From NCBI GenBank assembly GCA_030562195.1, contig JAUJPP010000006.1, forward strand, positions 2,666,001 through 2,730,000: a stretch of DNA of 64,000 nucleotides, given 5' to 3'. Below are positions 15,501-32,450 of the stretch, piece after piece. The notes under the pieces were generated by a model. The model made no database searches. It was not told the DNA's origin and saw nothing but the letters and a program-made list of their open reading frames with translations. A program made the position numbers and the translations under genes. The first letter of the stretch is position 1, and each line of letters starts with the position of its first letter. The stretch comes from Nipponacmea schrenckii. Its lineage: Eukaryota > Mollusca > Gastropoda > Lottiidae.

Positions 15501-17182
15501 GCTTTTGGTCAAATTCCAAATTCTTTTGTCTGAGGCCAAGAAAATAATAGTTACCAGTGAGTTTATAGTTATTTTATTTCCAAAACGGTATGGAGGGAAG
15601 AGACAAACTTTTTGATTTATTATATAATAATATAATATAATTTAGTCAATATTAGGTTATCAGTTCTGTCCTGTATAAAGAATATATATTCTAGTTTTCG
15701 TTAGATATATTAAACATCACCAATTTATTTCTCATTTCTCAAACAAACCGATGGGCAGCAGATAATTTCCAAAGAATGAAAGGCAAAAAGCCTTGTAAAT
15801 GCTCACTTTCTCGCTCAATTCAATCTACTTATTTTACGAATGAAAACACCACGAATCGGCTCTTTCAAATTTTGATATAAAGTTTAAAAAACTGTCCCTA
15901 GATTCAGGGGATGTGTTCGTCTTATAATATTACAGTCTGTATGTTTTTATTGAATCCAATATGGTGGAGTCAAATTATTGTCAACTACATGAGATGTAGT
16001 AAGACTATTTCTTAAATTATAATTTTTTTTTTTTTGCATGTTAAAAGGAAAGAAGGAGACAGGGTTCTGAAACATGCGAGATAGCTGTGAGGAATTTTTT
16101 CAACTTAAACGAAAGGCACTTTATTTTAAAAGGGGTGATTAGTTGGTGAATGTTGTCGACGTTTCTCTATAAGAAAATTACAATAATTGGATTTTAAATT
16201 GCTCAAAATTGAAGCTTAATTTGAAAAGAAAATTGACCCATAATATTTGCAGCGTACAGACGATAGTTAAGGTAATTATGTTTTTTATTTGAGTACATCG
16301 TTTTATGATGTCTTGAGAGAATTTGAAGTGTATTTGACACGGTGTAATTGGATTATAGACAGACGACAATTATGTACAACAAAAAATATTAAACAAATTC
16401 CAACTCCAAATGGTGTAGAGTTTGTCTGTAGTTCAGGTTTTAATGTTAAAAGAAAAAAAAGTGAAATTAAAGAAAGTGGTAGCTCTATTATCCGATATTA
16501 TTTAGAAAGGTTAGAATAATTTGCAATAATTTCAATGATAAATTCAACAATTGTGAGAATAAGATTCTAGGATGTTTTATTTCATCTTGAGGTATCCCGA
16601 CAATAGACTTTCATCTTTATATTTAGATATATTTGTAAACCAAATGCCATGGGTGTTAAAAAAATAGTCTGCATAAATGACTGTTATTTTTAGACATGTC
16701 TTTTTTACTACCATTTAATTATTTGTTTATTTAATTATGATTGTAATTTCTGAAATTGTTAGTTTATATCTTCAGGTTGTAGGTTAAGAAAATGAAGATT
16801 AAGTGTATATAAAGTTGTTTCATGTATCTATTTATTGTATATATTCCCTTCACTTATTACATCAGAAATTAACTATATGCCGGGCTAAAATGTGATGTAT
16901 TGGAAAGTTTTCGATGACATTTCTGGGATTGATATTGGTAGTTGAATATCGTGATTTAATATAAAGAGGTCCGATTGGATTAAGTAGACTTTTGTATACC
17001 TGGATGAAAAAATAAATCAGTTAAAGTTATCTACAAATATTGCCTTTATATTGGATCGATTCTTTGCATGTTTCTTACATTAACAACTAGAAGGTTTTGT
17101 TCCCATCTACAACTTCTTTTCACCGATATTCTTCATTCTCAATTTGTAAATCTATTTGTTTATAAAACCCATGATATGGAAT
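9538..17182. other. Intergenic AT-rich unique sequence, 7.6 kb
   Basis: No recognisable gene. Small items are a triplicated ATATGGTGTTA-like word at 9669-9703, three near-copies of AAGAGGTGG(C/T)CC between about 12880 and 13030, and a poly-T tract around 13187-13204. Several open frames of 60-99 codons (for example 14031-14330 plus and 16289-16519 plus) are at the length expected by chance in AT-rich DNA and match no family I recognise. Confidence 0.55.
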
Positions 17183-18213
17183 GTGTTTATATTTATGTTT
17201 TAAGTGTTTATATTTATGTTTTAAGTGTTTATATTTATGTTTTAAGTGTTTATATTTATGTTTTTTAAATGTTTATATTTATGTGTTTAAGTGTTTTATT
17301 TTTTTAATGTGTTTAAGTGTTTATATTTATGTTTTAAGTGTTTATATTTATGTTTTAAGTGTTTATATTTATGTTTTAAGTGTTTATATTTATGTTTTAA
17401 GTGTTTATATTTATGTGTTTAAGTGTTTATATTTATGTTTTTAAGTGTTTATATTTATGTGTTTAAGTGTTTATATTTATGTTTTAAGTGTTTATATTTA
17501 TGTTTTAAGTGTTTATATTTATGTGTTTAAGTGTTTATATTTATGTTTTAAGTGTTTATATTTATGTTTTAAGTGTTTATTTTTTTAATGTTTTTAAGTG
17601 TTTATATTTATGTTTTAAGTGTTTATATTTATGTTTTAAGTGTTTATATTTATGTGTTTAAGTGTTTATATTTATGTTTTAAGTGTTTATATTTATGTTT
17701 TAAGTGTTTATATTTATGTTTTTAAGTGTTTATATTTATGTTTTAAGTGTTTATATTTATGTTTTAAGTGTTTATATTTATGTGTTTAAGTGTTTATATT
17801 TATGTTTTAAGTGTTTATATTTATGTTTTAAGTGTTTATATTTATGTTTTTAAGTGTTTATATTTATGTTTTTAAGTGTTTATATTTATGTTTTTTAAAT
17901 GTTTATATTTATGTTTTAAGTGTTTATTTATGTTTTAAGTGTTTATATTTATGTTTTTAAGTGTTCATATCTATGTTTTAAGTGTTTATATTCCTGTTTT
18001 AAGTGTTCATATTTATGTTTTAAGTGTTTATATTTATGTTTTAAGTGTTTATATTTATGTTTTAAGTGTTTATATTTATGTGTTTAAGTGCTTATATTTA
18101 TGTGTTTAAGTGTTTATATTTATGTGTTTAAGTGTTTATATTTATGTGTTTAAGTGTTTATATTTATGTTTTTAAGTGTTTATATTTATGTTTTAAGTGT
18201 TTATATTCATGTT
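17183..18213. repeat. 21-bp tandem array, about 48 copies
   Basis: The unit is TGTTTATATTTATG followed by TTTTAAG (21 bp). Frequent 22-bp variants have TGTGTTTAAG or TGTTTTTAAG. Because 21 is a multiple of three, the plus strand shows an artificial repetitive open frame (CLYLCFK repeated). Copy-to-copy length changes break the frame, so it is not a gene. Each unit carries the cores TTAAGTG and TGTTTAT across the unit joint. The array lies about 2.9 kb beyond the 3' end of the Hmx coding region. Confidence 0.96.
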
Positions 18214-19599
18214 GATTATTTTTATAATGCATTTTATTGTATTATTTGTAAAGCGTTTTGTGATAATTTCTATAAAACGCTATAGTATGAATGAATTGTC
18301 GTTTAAGTGAATAAATTCCTGTGTTTACTTTTGAAACACAGGTGTAGACAAATCATTTATAGAAAATTATGACTTTACCTTTGTTCTGGTCTTTAGTCTA
18401 TCAACTGTATTGCTGGTAAAAGAATTCAGGGACATGCGAACTGAAAGGAGATTGACAAACCATATTCAAGTTAACTTATATTCATGAATAGAATCATTTG
18501 ATTTAATTAATCATGGTGATTTTACCGTTATATATTTATCAGATTGGACATTTAAAATACAAGTCAGTAGGTTATAAAATATCATTACACTTGGTAGAAC
18601 GCAGAATATAGTATAATCCATGTCTGTTACTAATGAGCTCTGGCTACCTTCAGGTTAATCACTACTAGGTTTTACATATTCAGGGCAATTTCCAGGACAT
18701 CGTGACCTCAAATTTCATTATTTCTCAGCAATCGCTTTTTGGTTAAAACGCAGAAAATATTGTTCTAATTCCCAGATGTATTTCAGGCATATAAGCCTCA
18801 AATCGACTTACTAGCAGCTACTGTACCTTGCATTGTTCATATGTCGTACGATATTACGCAAGTACCTTTCTGCGCATCTGAAAATTACACCTTATTGTTG
18901 TCTTAGAATATTTGATATATTCCAGCGTCTGATTCTCATCAGCTTTTCTGGCACACGTTTAGGAATCACTGTGGAAATAGAATTTATGTATATTTCTAAC
19001 ACGTATATTTATATAGATTATAATAAACAGTTTCAAGGCTTCATATTCTTGTCTGAAGTTCGACCTTAATAAGACCAATATAAATTACGGCAATACTAAT
19101 TATATCACAAAGGGGATTCCTTATTAAGATTGCTGTCCGCAACCAAACAATCGTTCATCGAGCCATCCGTTGCACTTACGGTAAGTTTGAGGATACTGTA
19201 AGTGGAAATGGAAGTAGATCTCATCGAGTATAAATGGTTGCTTTATTCCTGTCTTTTTTATTTATATGCTGAAGGTTTGGTTGGGATTTGGTCAAAGGTA
19301 AAATTATATCTGAAAAGTAGCGCCATCTTTGTTTTGATCTATGTTCTAGGATTTTTGAACATAATTTACATAAGGTACAACCTGAATTATCCAGTCACAT
19401 GAAGGGACCTGGAGTATTGGATATAATTGTATTATAAAGCGAGGTAGCCTTGATGAGTAGCTGAAAGTATGTTTGCTAAGTTTAAACATTCGTCATTGCT
19501 ATTTATCTATAATAACCAGTTTGCATTAAAGACATGCTATTATATATATCCATTCCTTGGGGTTCTAAAGCACAGTCGGTTTGAGCGCTGCTACTTTAC

Positions 19600-19760
19600 A
19601 TCACGCCATTTGATTGATTTCGATCTCGATCATTGTGTGTCCCCTTCATTCATAATTCCAGTCCACCCAGCTGTAAAAGGGCACGATTCTCAGGGAAAAG
19701 AATTGCCAAGATCAAGGACCAGCTAGAAGAAAGGATTCTTGACTGTGAATCACAGTTTTT
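19600..19760. repeat. Possible degenerate interspersed repeat
   Basis: The segment has a higher GC content than its surroundings and includes CCAGTCCACCCAGCTGTAAA. From memory this resembles dispersed repeats common in marine invertebrate genomes. No target-site duplication or promoter boxes were found, and no second copy exists in the window, so the call rests only on recognition and local composition. Confidence 0.25.
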
Positions 19761-21053
19761 GTCCTTGGAAAATATAGTTATTTTTCTTTCTTTGCATAAC
19801 GGATAATTTGAGGCCTAGTACGATGAAGAACATGATGTAAAGATAGAAGCATGCTCACTATTCCCGAAACCAGAATCTAGGGTTGGGGGTCACACAATAT
19901 CATAAACTTATACTAATAAAACGGTTGTGATATTTTATATTTTATATTTTGATTTTTTCAATGACATTTAACGATTAACACAAAATATTTACGATCACAA
20001 AAAATAACAAGGTATTTTGATTGCACGAAGTAAAAATAAACAGAAAATAAAAACGGGGGTATATTCTAATACAGATTTATATATTATTATAATTTCATTA
20101 TTATTTAAATTTGAGCAATTATTTATAAACTTTATACATTATATAATCATAGTACAATAAAATAGTATTCAAATATTATAGAGTCTGTGTATGTTCACAA
20201 CCATATGAAACCTTATTAAATAGTCGAACAGTGCTTGAATGACCTAACCTCTATTAACACACTTTGAATTTTAATATCAAGTAGTAATAAACGATAAAAT
20301 CTCTTATCTTAAATAGTTCCTGCACATGAATGATTTGTTTATTATTTTCATTCACGTTACAAATTATACATTTACTGGTTTCAATAAATCTGTAATAATC
20401 TTATTTTACTAACATGAATTTCATATTGTTAAATAAATCTTTTAGAATTAATCCCTAATACAATTGCTATGTATTTCATCAATCATTTCATGTTAATCAT
20501 TTATTAGGAATGTAACGGTACACGGATTGCGTAGATCTGTATGCACATGAACTGATGAATATGTTTAAGGTGGAAAAAAGTATATAAAATAATGTAATAA
20601 AGCAGGAATGTTGATAAGGTAAATAAGCTGGGATAAAATGCCAATATACGCTGTGTATGTCTAACCACAATAAAATGTTTCTATTTAATGACAATATCAG
20701 ATAAAGACAGGTTCTGGTTCCATCAATTATAATCAATTAATAGACGGAACCCACAATAAATATTCAATTTACTTTAATCGACACAAAATCTAACGGAACC
20801 ATTCGCCCTTCTTACTTGAAATAATTGTTCAGCACACGATTTCACAAAGACAATTGATAGTACTAAAACTTCGGTATTTAAAACAACACATCTAGTAAAG
20901 TTTAGTCTTCGATTACTATCAGTTTCTCGCATTCATATATATCACAGTGGTGACTAATATATCGCCGTCTCTTGCTGCACCAAAATAGCATATAGATATT
21001 AACTGGTATTTATAAATTGTTGACAAGATGGGCCTTGTTGACCATTGCCACAA

Positions 21054-21059
21054 TTTATT
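21054..21059 (-). promoter_or_regulatory. Possible polyadenylation signal for Hmx
   Basis: An AATAAA hexamer on the minus strand lies about 40 bases after the TGA stop of Hmx. AATAAA is frequent by chance in this AT-rich DNA and other copies lie further downstream. Such a short 3' untranslated region would be unusual for a homeobox gene, so this is only a candidate. Confidence 0.2.
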
Positions 21060-21098
21060 TCCAGTATAAACTCTCAACCATATATAACTTATCTATCT

Positions 21099-26275
<5,177 letters not shown>

Positions 26276-26567
26276 CACTCAAATCTAATTGTGTCTGCAT
26301 CAATGATGGGTACCATGGATACCAAAACCCAAATCCTGCTGCTCGAGACGCTAGGGCAGCTTCCGGGTACATCTGATAATTCTTATAAAATTCTGAAATA
26401 CTGGAAATAACAGCATCTTTGTGTTCTTGCTGTTTTCTTTCTTCTTCATCGTCGCTTAATTTATCATCCAATTTCTTACTTTCAATTTCTTTTCCGAGAA
26501 TGCTGCTGATTGAAAATGAAGATTTTGGTGGGGATGGTTTTGGTGAAACTCTGCTTTCATCTGCCAT
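26276..26567 (-). CDS. Hmx: HMX/NKX5-family homeobox transcription factor, exon 1 (N-terminal exon)
   Basis: First coding exon, 97 codons plus one base, starting at the ATG at 26565-26567 (MADESRVSPKPSPPK). Residues 18-24, FSISSIL, fit the eh1 motif (F-x-I-x-x-I-L) that recruits Groucho/TLE co-repressors in NK-type homeoproteins, so repression is a likely activity. An acidic and charged stretch follows (about 36-50). An aromatic block near the end (GFGFWYPWYP, about 78-87) may be a conserved interaction patch. The exon ends at GAGTG before donor GTACGT, and the joined reading frame continues without a break into exon 2. Open frame beyond 26276 is intron. I saw no upstream coding exon, but a 5' non-coding exon cannot be excluded. 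Confidence 0.92.
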
Positions 26568-27014
26568 CTTGATGTATAAAATATTTTACACTTCAGGTAA
26601 AAATCCAAAATTATAGTAATAAAGGTTTTTTATAATATTTTCACAGACAATATTAAATAGTTAATGTTATTCCAGTCGCATCACTTGATAAAAACAATTT
26701 TCTACTTCTGTTGATTCTCCATCTAAATTAAACAAACGTTTCGTTTTGTGTTTAACAGTTTTGTTGATTAATCGTTTTGTCTTTAACAGATTAAGAAAGT
26801 ATGTGTCAAAATTTAACAAGAGTAGTATACAATCGGTTTAACCTTCTAAATCCTCGGCAGGAATTCCTAGTTATGTCGTCTGTTATTCTAGTACGTCTAC
26901 GTCCTACGGTTAAGATATTGAATACACGGCTGACACGGCGCCTATTATATTCATAAAGATAATCAGAAAATAAAAAGCGTCTCACTTTAGTTCACTAATA
27001 ACTAGGCGATGCAC

Positions 27015-27135
27015 ATTGATGATTGGTCAAATACAATACTTAATAGGATAAATAAAAGGAAACTTGATTGTTAGCTCCGCCCCTCAAATTACTACCGATC
27101 CATACACCGATAATAGACGATTCGCGATTGGTTAA
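27015..27135 (-). promoter_or_regulatory. Hmx: Probable Hmx core promoter region (CCAAT boxes and a GC box)
   Basis: About 450-570 bases upstream of the Hmx start codon, two CCAAT boxes on the minus strand (TTGACCAATCATC at about 27018-27030 and TTAACCAATCGCG at about 27123-27135) flank a GC box (CCGCCCC on plus, 27077-27083). Such a cluster is unusual in this AT-rich window and sits where a promoter would be expected. No clear TATA box or initiator could be assigned. Confidence 0.4.
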
Positions 27136-29290
27136 AACAAATTGATACAATTGGAGACTCATTAGAACGACTAACGTGTGTCATAGAATACTAGTCTAGA
27201 TTATCATGACAGAAATTGTAAAGTGAGAAACGTTGAAAAAGAGACAAAATGATCGGGAGTAGACGACATGATAATGAACCCTGATATAGAGAAGTTAAGA
27301 ATGGAGTCACGGGGCGAAAGATTGGTGAACAAAACAAGTTATGAGTGGAAATAAAATCTACTATTGACTGAGATTAAGCTGATAGGCATCAGGCAAATAA
27401 TACACTCGTCTGCTTTCACAGTCACTGATCATATGACAGCTCATTTTAACTCATTAAAGTACAGGGAAAGGCGATCTGCCGCAGTTCAACACGGTATGAC
27501 GGCAATCCTACAGGGACCTCAGCTGGGATAAAAGCACCAATTTTACAGGTGCGTTTCACGTTTCATTTTAAAGTCTAATCTTTCCAATTTATATCAACGC
27601 TTAATGCTCCCATAATCGCTACGACATCTATTAGAGCCCCTGCTGGGAGATGCACAATTTAAAACGGTATATTAAAGCTCGCTATTCAATTCTATTGTGA
27701 TAGAGGATTTGTCGGGAGCAATCACACGCTTTCTAGATCCTCGTCTAAATTTTACAAATTACAATCAATCATTCATTGTAGAAATAAATTGTTTTAATAA
27801 AATACCCCCATAACTATTATTAGTAATGTGAAACTTCCTTGATACTTCGCTCAGTTGATTGCCTAACTCTAAACTATTTTTTATTTACGATAAATTTAGA
27901 CACTTTTCGAAAAAAAGTAAATGGAAAATTGACTGGTTGTTCCGATTTATTCAGTGAATAAATGAATTTATAAAGTGAAGTTTATGTAATTGTCAATGGA
28001 GACTTGGTGGCTACTTACAATATCCTGAAAAGTGCATTGTGTTACCAATATCATCCGTGTATCACCGAATGGATAGATAGAACTTTGCAGCATTAATCTA
28101 TTCCTTTTATCTAAAAATTGATCAGATACTTATCACCATCTTTTAATTTGATTTAAAAAAACAAAAAAAAAAAACAATTTGCATTATTTTAATTGCCTGA
28201 ACACTGTTCTCGATTCGTGACCATTCTGAAGTTCCGGATGAATTTTGCTAAATGTTTAGGAATAAGTTTTATTGAATATTCTTTTCAATAAATATATGTC
28301 GATTTTCCTCTTTTGTTGAATATAATGGATTTTAAAATTCAAGAACACTTTCATGGACTTGACTAATGAGTCAAAACAAATATTCACCAAAAAAACCACA
28401 AAAAAACAATGAAATTTGTTTTCACCTTTTCAAATTTTTACCAAATGTATATCCGTCTAACAATTGCATTTATACAACATACATGTACATTTTGTCCTTT
28501 TTATATTGAAATTATCCTAGTCATCAGTTTCTAAACCTTTAAATATCTACAAATTAAATAACAATATACAAGAAGTTATGATAAATAACTGCACTAGATT
28601 ATGCAAAACTTGGTTATACAAATAAATTTGGTATTTATTCATTTTATTAAAGCTAATGGAGAAGATTTTGTTTCGTGAATTGCTAGGTTTTTTTTTTTCT
28701 TCAGAAATCTGTGTTGAGGTTTGTTACTTGAATTGATGTTTAAGGAGCTATTTCTATAACGTAGACGTATTCCAGCACCCAAGTCAAATAATTCCTGTAA
28801 TTTCTCTCGATATTAAGTATACAGATTATCAAAATATAGACCGCGATCCCCGAAAATTCTTAACTAAAAGTGATGAACTTCAGAAATAAGATGAATATTT
28901 CTAAATAAATTTTTAAACCTCCATTTGTAAGCTAAATACTTTTTGAGATATAATTAATAATTTATGTTACCAGGTATTTCGGTTCTTGGAAAATTACAGA
29001 AGTTAATACTTTAAGGGGTAACAGGTTATTTTACACATGACCAACAAGAGCTCTATTCATCAGGAAATAACATTAAGAAATGATAAAGATTGTTGAAAAC
29101 CACAGTAGATTGATTAAACATTTTTCAATAATTACTTAGTTTTGTGAGTTTTCCAGATTTTAAGGAATCCTGTTACTTTATGACACCAGGTAAGTTCACT
29201 GATGAATATATACACATATTGATCATTCGTGAGAACTAAAATTTAATTCCTTTTAAGACGCAGTATCACTTTAACGTAACGTAACGTAAA
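27136..29290. other. Intergenic sequence upstream of Hmx
   Basis: AT-rich unique DNA with no recognised gene. Short homopolymer A/T tracts occur near 28157-28175 and 28687-28700. The last bases before the next array hold three tandem TAACG words (about 29273-29290). Distal regulatory DNA for Hmx is plausible but not demonstrable here. Confidence 0.45.
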
Positions 29291-30064
29291 CAGAGATTAT
29301 AAAGATGAGATCAGAGTCAGTTTAACAACACGTTACAGTGTTTATAGTGAAGATTAGAGTAGGAAACAGAGATTATAAAGATGAGATCAGAGTCAGTTTA
29401 ACAACACGTTACAGTGTTTATAGTGAAGATTAGAGTAGGAAACAGAGATTATAAAGATGAGATCAGAGTCAGTTTTACAACACGTTACAGTGTTTATAGT
29501 GAAGATTAGAGTAGGAAACAGAGATTATAAAGATGAGATCAGAGTCAGTTTTACAACACGTTACAGTGTTTATAGTGAAGATTAGAGTAGGAAACAGAGA
29601 TTATAAAGATGAGATTAGACTCAGTTTTACAACACGTTACAGTGTTTATAGTGAAGATTAGAGTAGGAAACAGAGATTATAAAGATGAGATCAGAGTCAG
29701 TTTAACAACACGTTACAGTGTTTATAGTGAAGATTAGAGTAGGAAACAGAGATTATAAAGATGAGATCAGACTCAGTTTTACAACACGTTATAGTGTTTA
29801 TAGTGATGGTTAGAGTAGGAAACAGAGATTATAAAGATGAGATCAGAGTCAGTTTAACATCACGTTACAGTGTTTATAGTGAAGATTAGAGAAGGAAACA
29901 GAGATAATAAAGATGAGATCAGAGTCAGTTTTACAACACGTTACAGTGTTTATAGTGAAGATTAGAGTAGGAAACAGCGATTATAAAGATGAGATCAGAG
30001 TCAGTTTTACAACACGTTACAGTGTTTATAGTGAAGATTAGAGAAGGAAACAGAGATAATAAAG
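29291..30064. repeat. 76-bp minisatellite, about 10 copies
   Basis: The unit starts CAGAGATTATAAAGATGAGA, passes through AACACGTTACAGTG and ends GATTAGAGTAGGAAA; exact spacing between the first two copies is 76 bp. Copies differ by a few substitutions (TTTAACAAC versus TTTTACAAC, GAGTAGG versus GAGAAGG), so expansion is recent. The right end is truncated partway into a unit. It shows no sustained open frame. Confidence 0.96.
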
Positions 30065-31165
30065 TTTAGTCCGTCAGTAGAATCCCCAGACTAAGGTGTG
30101 GTATAGAATATTAGCTTGGAGTCTTGAAATAAAGACAATCCCAAAGAATTTTCAAAAAAAACTGATTGACGTGGTTTAGATTCTAGTATAGAAGTAATAT
30201 CTAAGACTTCATTATGATATATGTTAATACACTGACAGTTTTTATCAATTTATTATCATATACCTCCACATTTTCATTAAATTGGATTAATTAATGTCAT
30301 TTATGCTTAATTAATATGGTGAGTTTGGAAACCTTGTTATTAGAATGATGAATATTCAGTTTGAGGAGCGGCCTTTGATGATATCATTTATTCCCACTAA
30401 CGAGCTGCTAAACCGAGTTGTAATGCTTTGATCTATATGTTTATTAATTAATTCTTCCCATTAACCATCACCCTTACATATCCCGTTAGAAATCCAATTG
30501 TTTGTAAACAGTATTCTTATCTTTCACTACAAATTGTAGTTGTTACATAAACAGTAAGGTAACTAGTTGAAAATGTTGCAAAAGTTACACTGAAAAGAAA
30601 CTTTATTTTGAAAAAAATCAAACACATTCATTAAATGTGATTCCATGAAAAATTCTCCCATAGTTGAAAAAAATCTAGGTACGACACTAAACTGTTTTTT
30701 ACGGATCTCATATGTTACAATATAATCTAGTCAATTGAGCATGGTTCTCAGGGTACTAGTACTTCCAAGATGATGGTCCCGTTTTCATTCGGCAATAAGG
30801 TGCAGAAGAGTAGGACGTACAAATCCATTCATTTCATTATATTTTTGTGTTTTGCAAGATGATGGTTTATTTTTACACAGCATAACAACCATGTCTGACA
30901 TATTTTTACCAAATGCGCGACAATATCGCAAATTTTGTATAAAAGTAAACGAATATTAAAAGATTCCCAGATCTGAAAGAACTCGTATATTTTAGTAATT
31001 TAACGCTGTCGTGACAAGTGGTATACAATAATTTGAAGTGGTTACTCTGTACACACACCTAGCTATATCAAATAATTTCATTTCAGCAATGACACAAAGT
31101 TACCGTGTGTTACCAAAATACCACATCACGGATTGAATCTATTTCTCTAGAAGTGGAATATATGT
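30065..31165. other. Intergenic sequence with one dispersed-repeat fragment
   Basis: No gene seen. The stretch at about 30781-30840 resembles 36525-36580 (shared words AAGGTGCA/TAGGTGCA, TAGGACGTA and CATTCATT/ATTCATTCC), indicating an old interspersed repeat family. Confidence 0.4.
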
Positions 31166-31373
31166 CTGGGCCCGTATGTATAAAAGTACTTAAGTCTAAG
31201 ATTACACTTAAGTCATGCCAGTTGTCTTAAGTATTAAGCTTAACTTGCCTTAAATACCTAAGTCGTATGCATAAAATAAGTTTTTCTTAAGTATATGCTT
31301 AAAGTATGCTTAAGTTTAAGACACCTGCAGACGTGTCTTAACTTTTTAAGCATGTTGCTCAATAGCAATCTAA

Positions 31374-31613
31374 ATGGCTGCCATGTTGAATGTACAAAGG
31401 AGGAGACCGCGAGTTTTTCCGGAAAGATTGGACCCAATTCAAGAATTTGATGACAGAGAGTTGATCAAGCGATACAGATTTGATTCAGAAAGTATTTATT
31501 ATTTGGAAACTTTAATTGGCAATGACATTGGTCAAGCCACCTATGATGTTGCCCGAATTTCTATCAAAATTATGAAAACTTTGCCCGAACCCCACCTTTG
31601 GCTCCGCCACTGA
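31374..31613 (+). pseudogene. Truncated Harbinger-type transposase (N-terminal part only)
   Basis: A 79-codon frame whose first 55 or so residues fit the N-terminal region of PIF/Harbinger (HARBI1-like) transposases. Recognisable words are RRRPRVFPERLDP, then FDDRELIKRYRFD, then IYYLETLIG. The alpha-helical part that follows in the family and the whole DDE catalytic domain are missing. After about residue 55 the sequence leaves the family pattern and stops, consistent with an internal deletion. Full-length relatives run to several hundred residues, so this product cannot catalyse transposition. It lies inside well-preserved inverted repeats, opposite in strand to the Myb/SANT-like fragment. 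Whether it is transcribed is unknown. Confidence 0.75.
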
Positions 31614-31666
31614 TTCATGTACATATGTTACTCATTATAATCAAATCTATCAATATATAATGATTT

Positions 31667-31825
31667 TTAGGACCTAGGCATTTCATTGCCTTTTGTCAAA
31701 TTTAGGAAAACTTCTTTCGTTGTATTCATAAATAACCATCTTAATTTGCCTCTGACCATGCACATAAGAATAACTTCAACTTCAGACCAGTTAGGGCGTC
31801 GAGCGTGCTTCTTTTCCTGAGACAT
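31667..31825 (-). pseudogene. Truncated Myb/SANT-like (NAIF1-type) accessory protein of a Harbinger element
   Basis: A 52-codon minus-strand frame starting MSQEKKHARRPNWSEVEV and continuing ILMCMVRGK. The pattern of basic residues, then N-W-S-E, then a hydrophobic helix matches the start of the Myb/SANT-like DNA-binding domain found in the second protein of PIF/Harbinger transposons and in the related NAIF1. In the family this protein helps bring the transposase to the nucleus and to the element ends. Only the first helices remain, and a TAA ends the frame before the rest of the domain. A second ATG in another frame lies upstream at about 31877. Orientation opposite to the transposase fragment is normal for some Harbinger families. 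Confidence 0.6.
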
Positions 31826-32075
31826 TTTCTTTGGCAAGTGCTTTGGGCTGGCTTAATTCGTCTGCTTTTTTTAACATGACGTCAATAAATGGAATTCACT
31901 CACGTGACACTATGGCAAAAAGGTTCTACTTAAGTATTCAAGCTGCTTAGCTAAGCAAGATGCTAAGAACGTTTATAAATAAGAAATTAAGCATGTTGCT
32001 TAGTTAAGTAGATTGAACCATACTTAATAAAAAAGATAAGTTAAAACTTAAGAACTTTTATACATTCGGGCCCAG

Positions 32076-32450
32076 GTTATTAATTAAAAATAATTATAAC
32101 TTTCTCCTCATCTTCTACCTTCCTCACCATTCACTTTCTACTTTTATTTTTATCACATGATCAATTACATATTAAGTACTTAAAAATATATTGAACGTTA
32201 ACAACTGAAATGATTTCATCTTACTATTCAGAAAGAAACCGATTGAATTTATTTTGATTTTTTAAGTTAGAGTCTTGGTAATCGATATTCGTTCATAAAC
32301 ACGTATTTATTTCGTATTTTTATTTTTTATTTGTTATTTTTTTTTTTTTTGGTGTGTATATTTATATTATGCCCATCACGTAAATTAACGTCTGAGAGCC
32401 CAGTTATAATAGAAACAAGAAAATAGAGACATCTATTTTAATGTACGGAA
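32076..32450. other. AT-rich spacer between Harbinger relic and 27-bp satellite
   Basis: Contains a poly-T run at about 32339-32350 and otherwise nothing recognisable. No coding signal. Confidence 0.6.

Larger units (their letters stand above)
18214..21098. other. Intergenic sequence downstream of Hmx
   Basis: AT-rich DNA between the 21-bp array and the Hmx stop codon. A pair of AAAGCG / CGCTAT words at 18250-18285 (AAAGCGTTTTG and AAAACGCTATAG) looks like a degraded short inverted repeat. A candidate old interspersed repeat lies at about 19600-19760. The part nearest Hmx probably contains its 3' untranslated region, but its end cannot be fixed from sequence alone. Confidence 0.45.
31166..32075. 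mobile_element. PIF/Harbinger-type DNA transposon relic, 910 bp
   Basis: The element is bounded by 30-bp terminal inverted repeats (31166-31195 and 32046-32075) that start CTGGGCCCG and differ at only two positions. Both subterminal regions are crowded with CTTAAG words, in either orientation, which may be transposase-binding repeats. Inside are a plus-strand fragment of a Harbinger transposase and a minus-strand fragment of the Myb/SANT-like partner protein that these elements normally encode. Both are truncated, so the copy is non-autonomous and derived by internal deletion. No clear 3-bp target duplication flanks it. Related full-length copies elsewhere would be needed to mobilise it. Confidence 0.85.

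Noticed and set aside
16289..16519. 76-codon frame with protein-like composition
   Set aside because: Starts only at a TTG, is of chance length, and has no recognisable motif or neighbouring splice signals.
17068..17444. Frames repeating CLYLCFK
   Set aside because: Artefact of the 21-bp array, disrupted by 22-bp variants.
26419..26616. 65-codon plus-strand frame over Hmx exon 1
   Set aside because: Antisense shadow; low-complexity Ser/Leu composition follows from the charged Hmx N-terminal codons.
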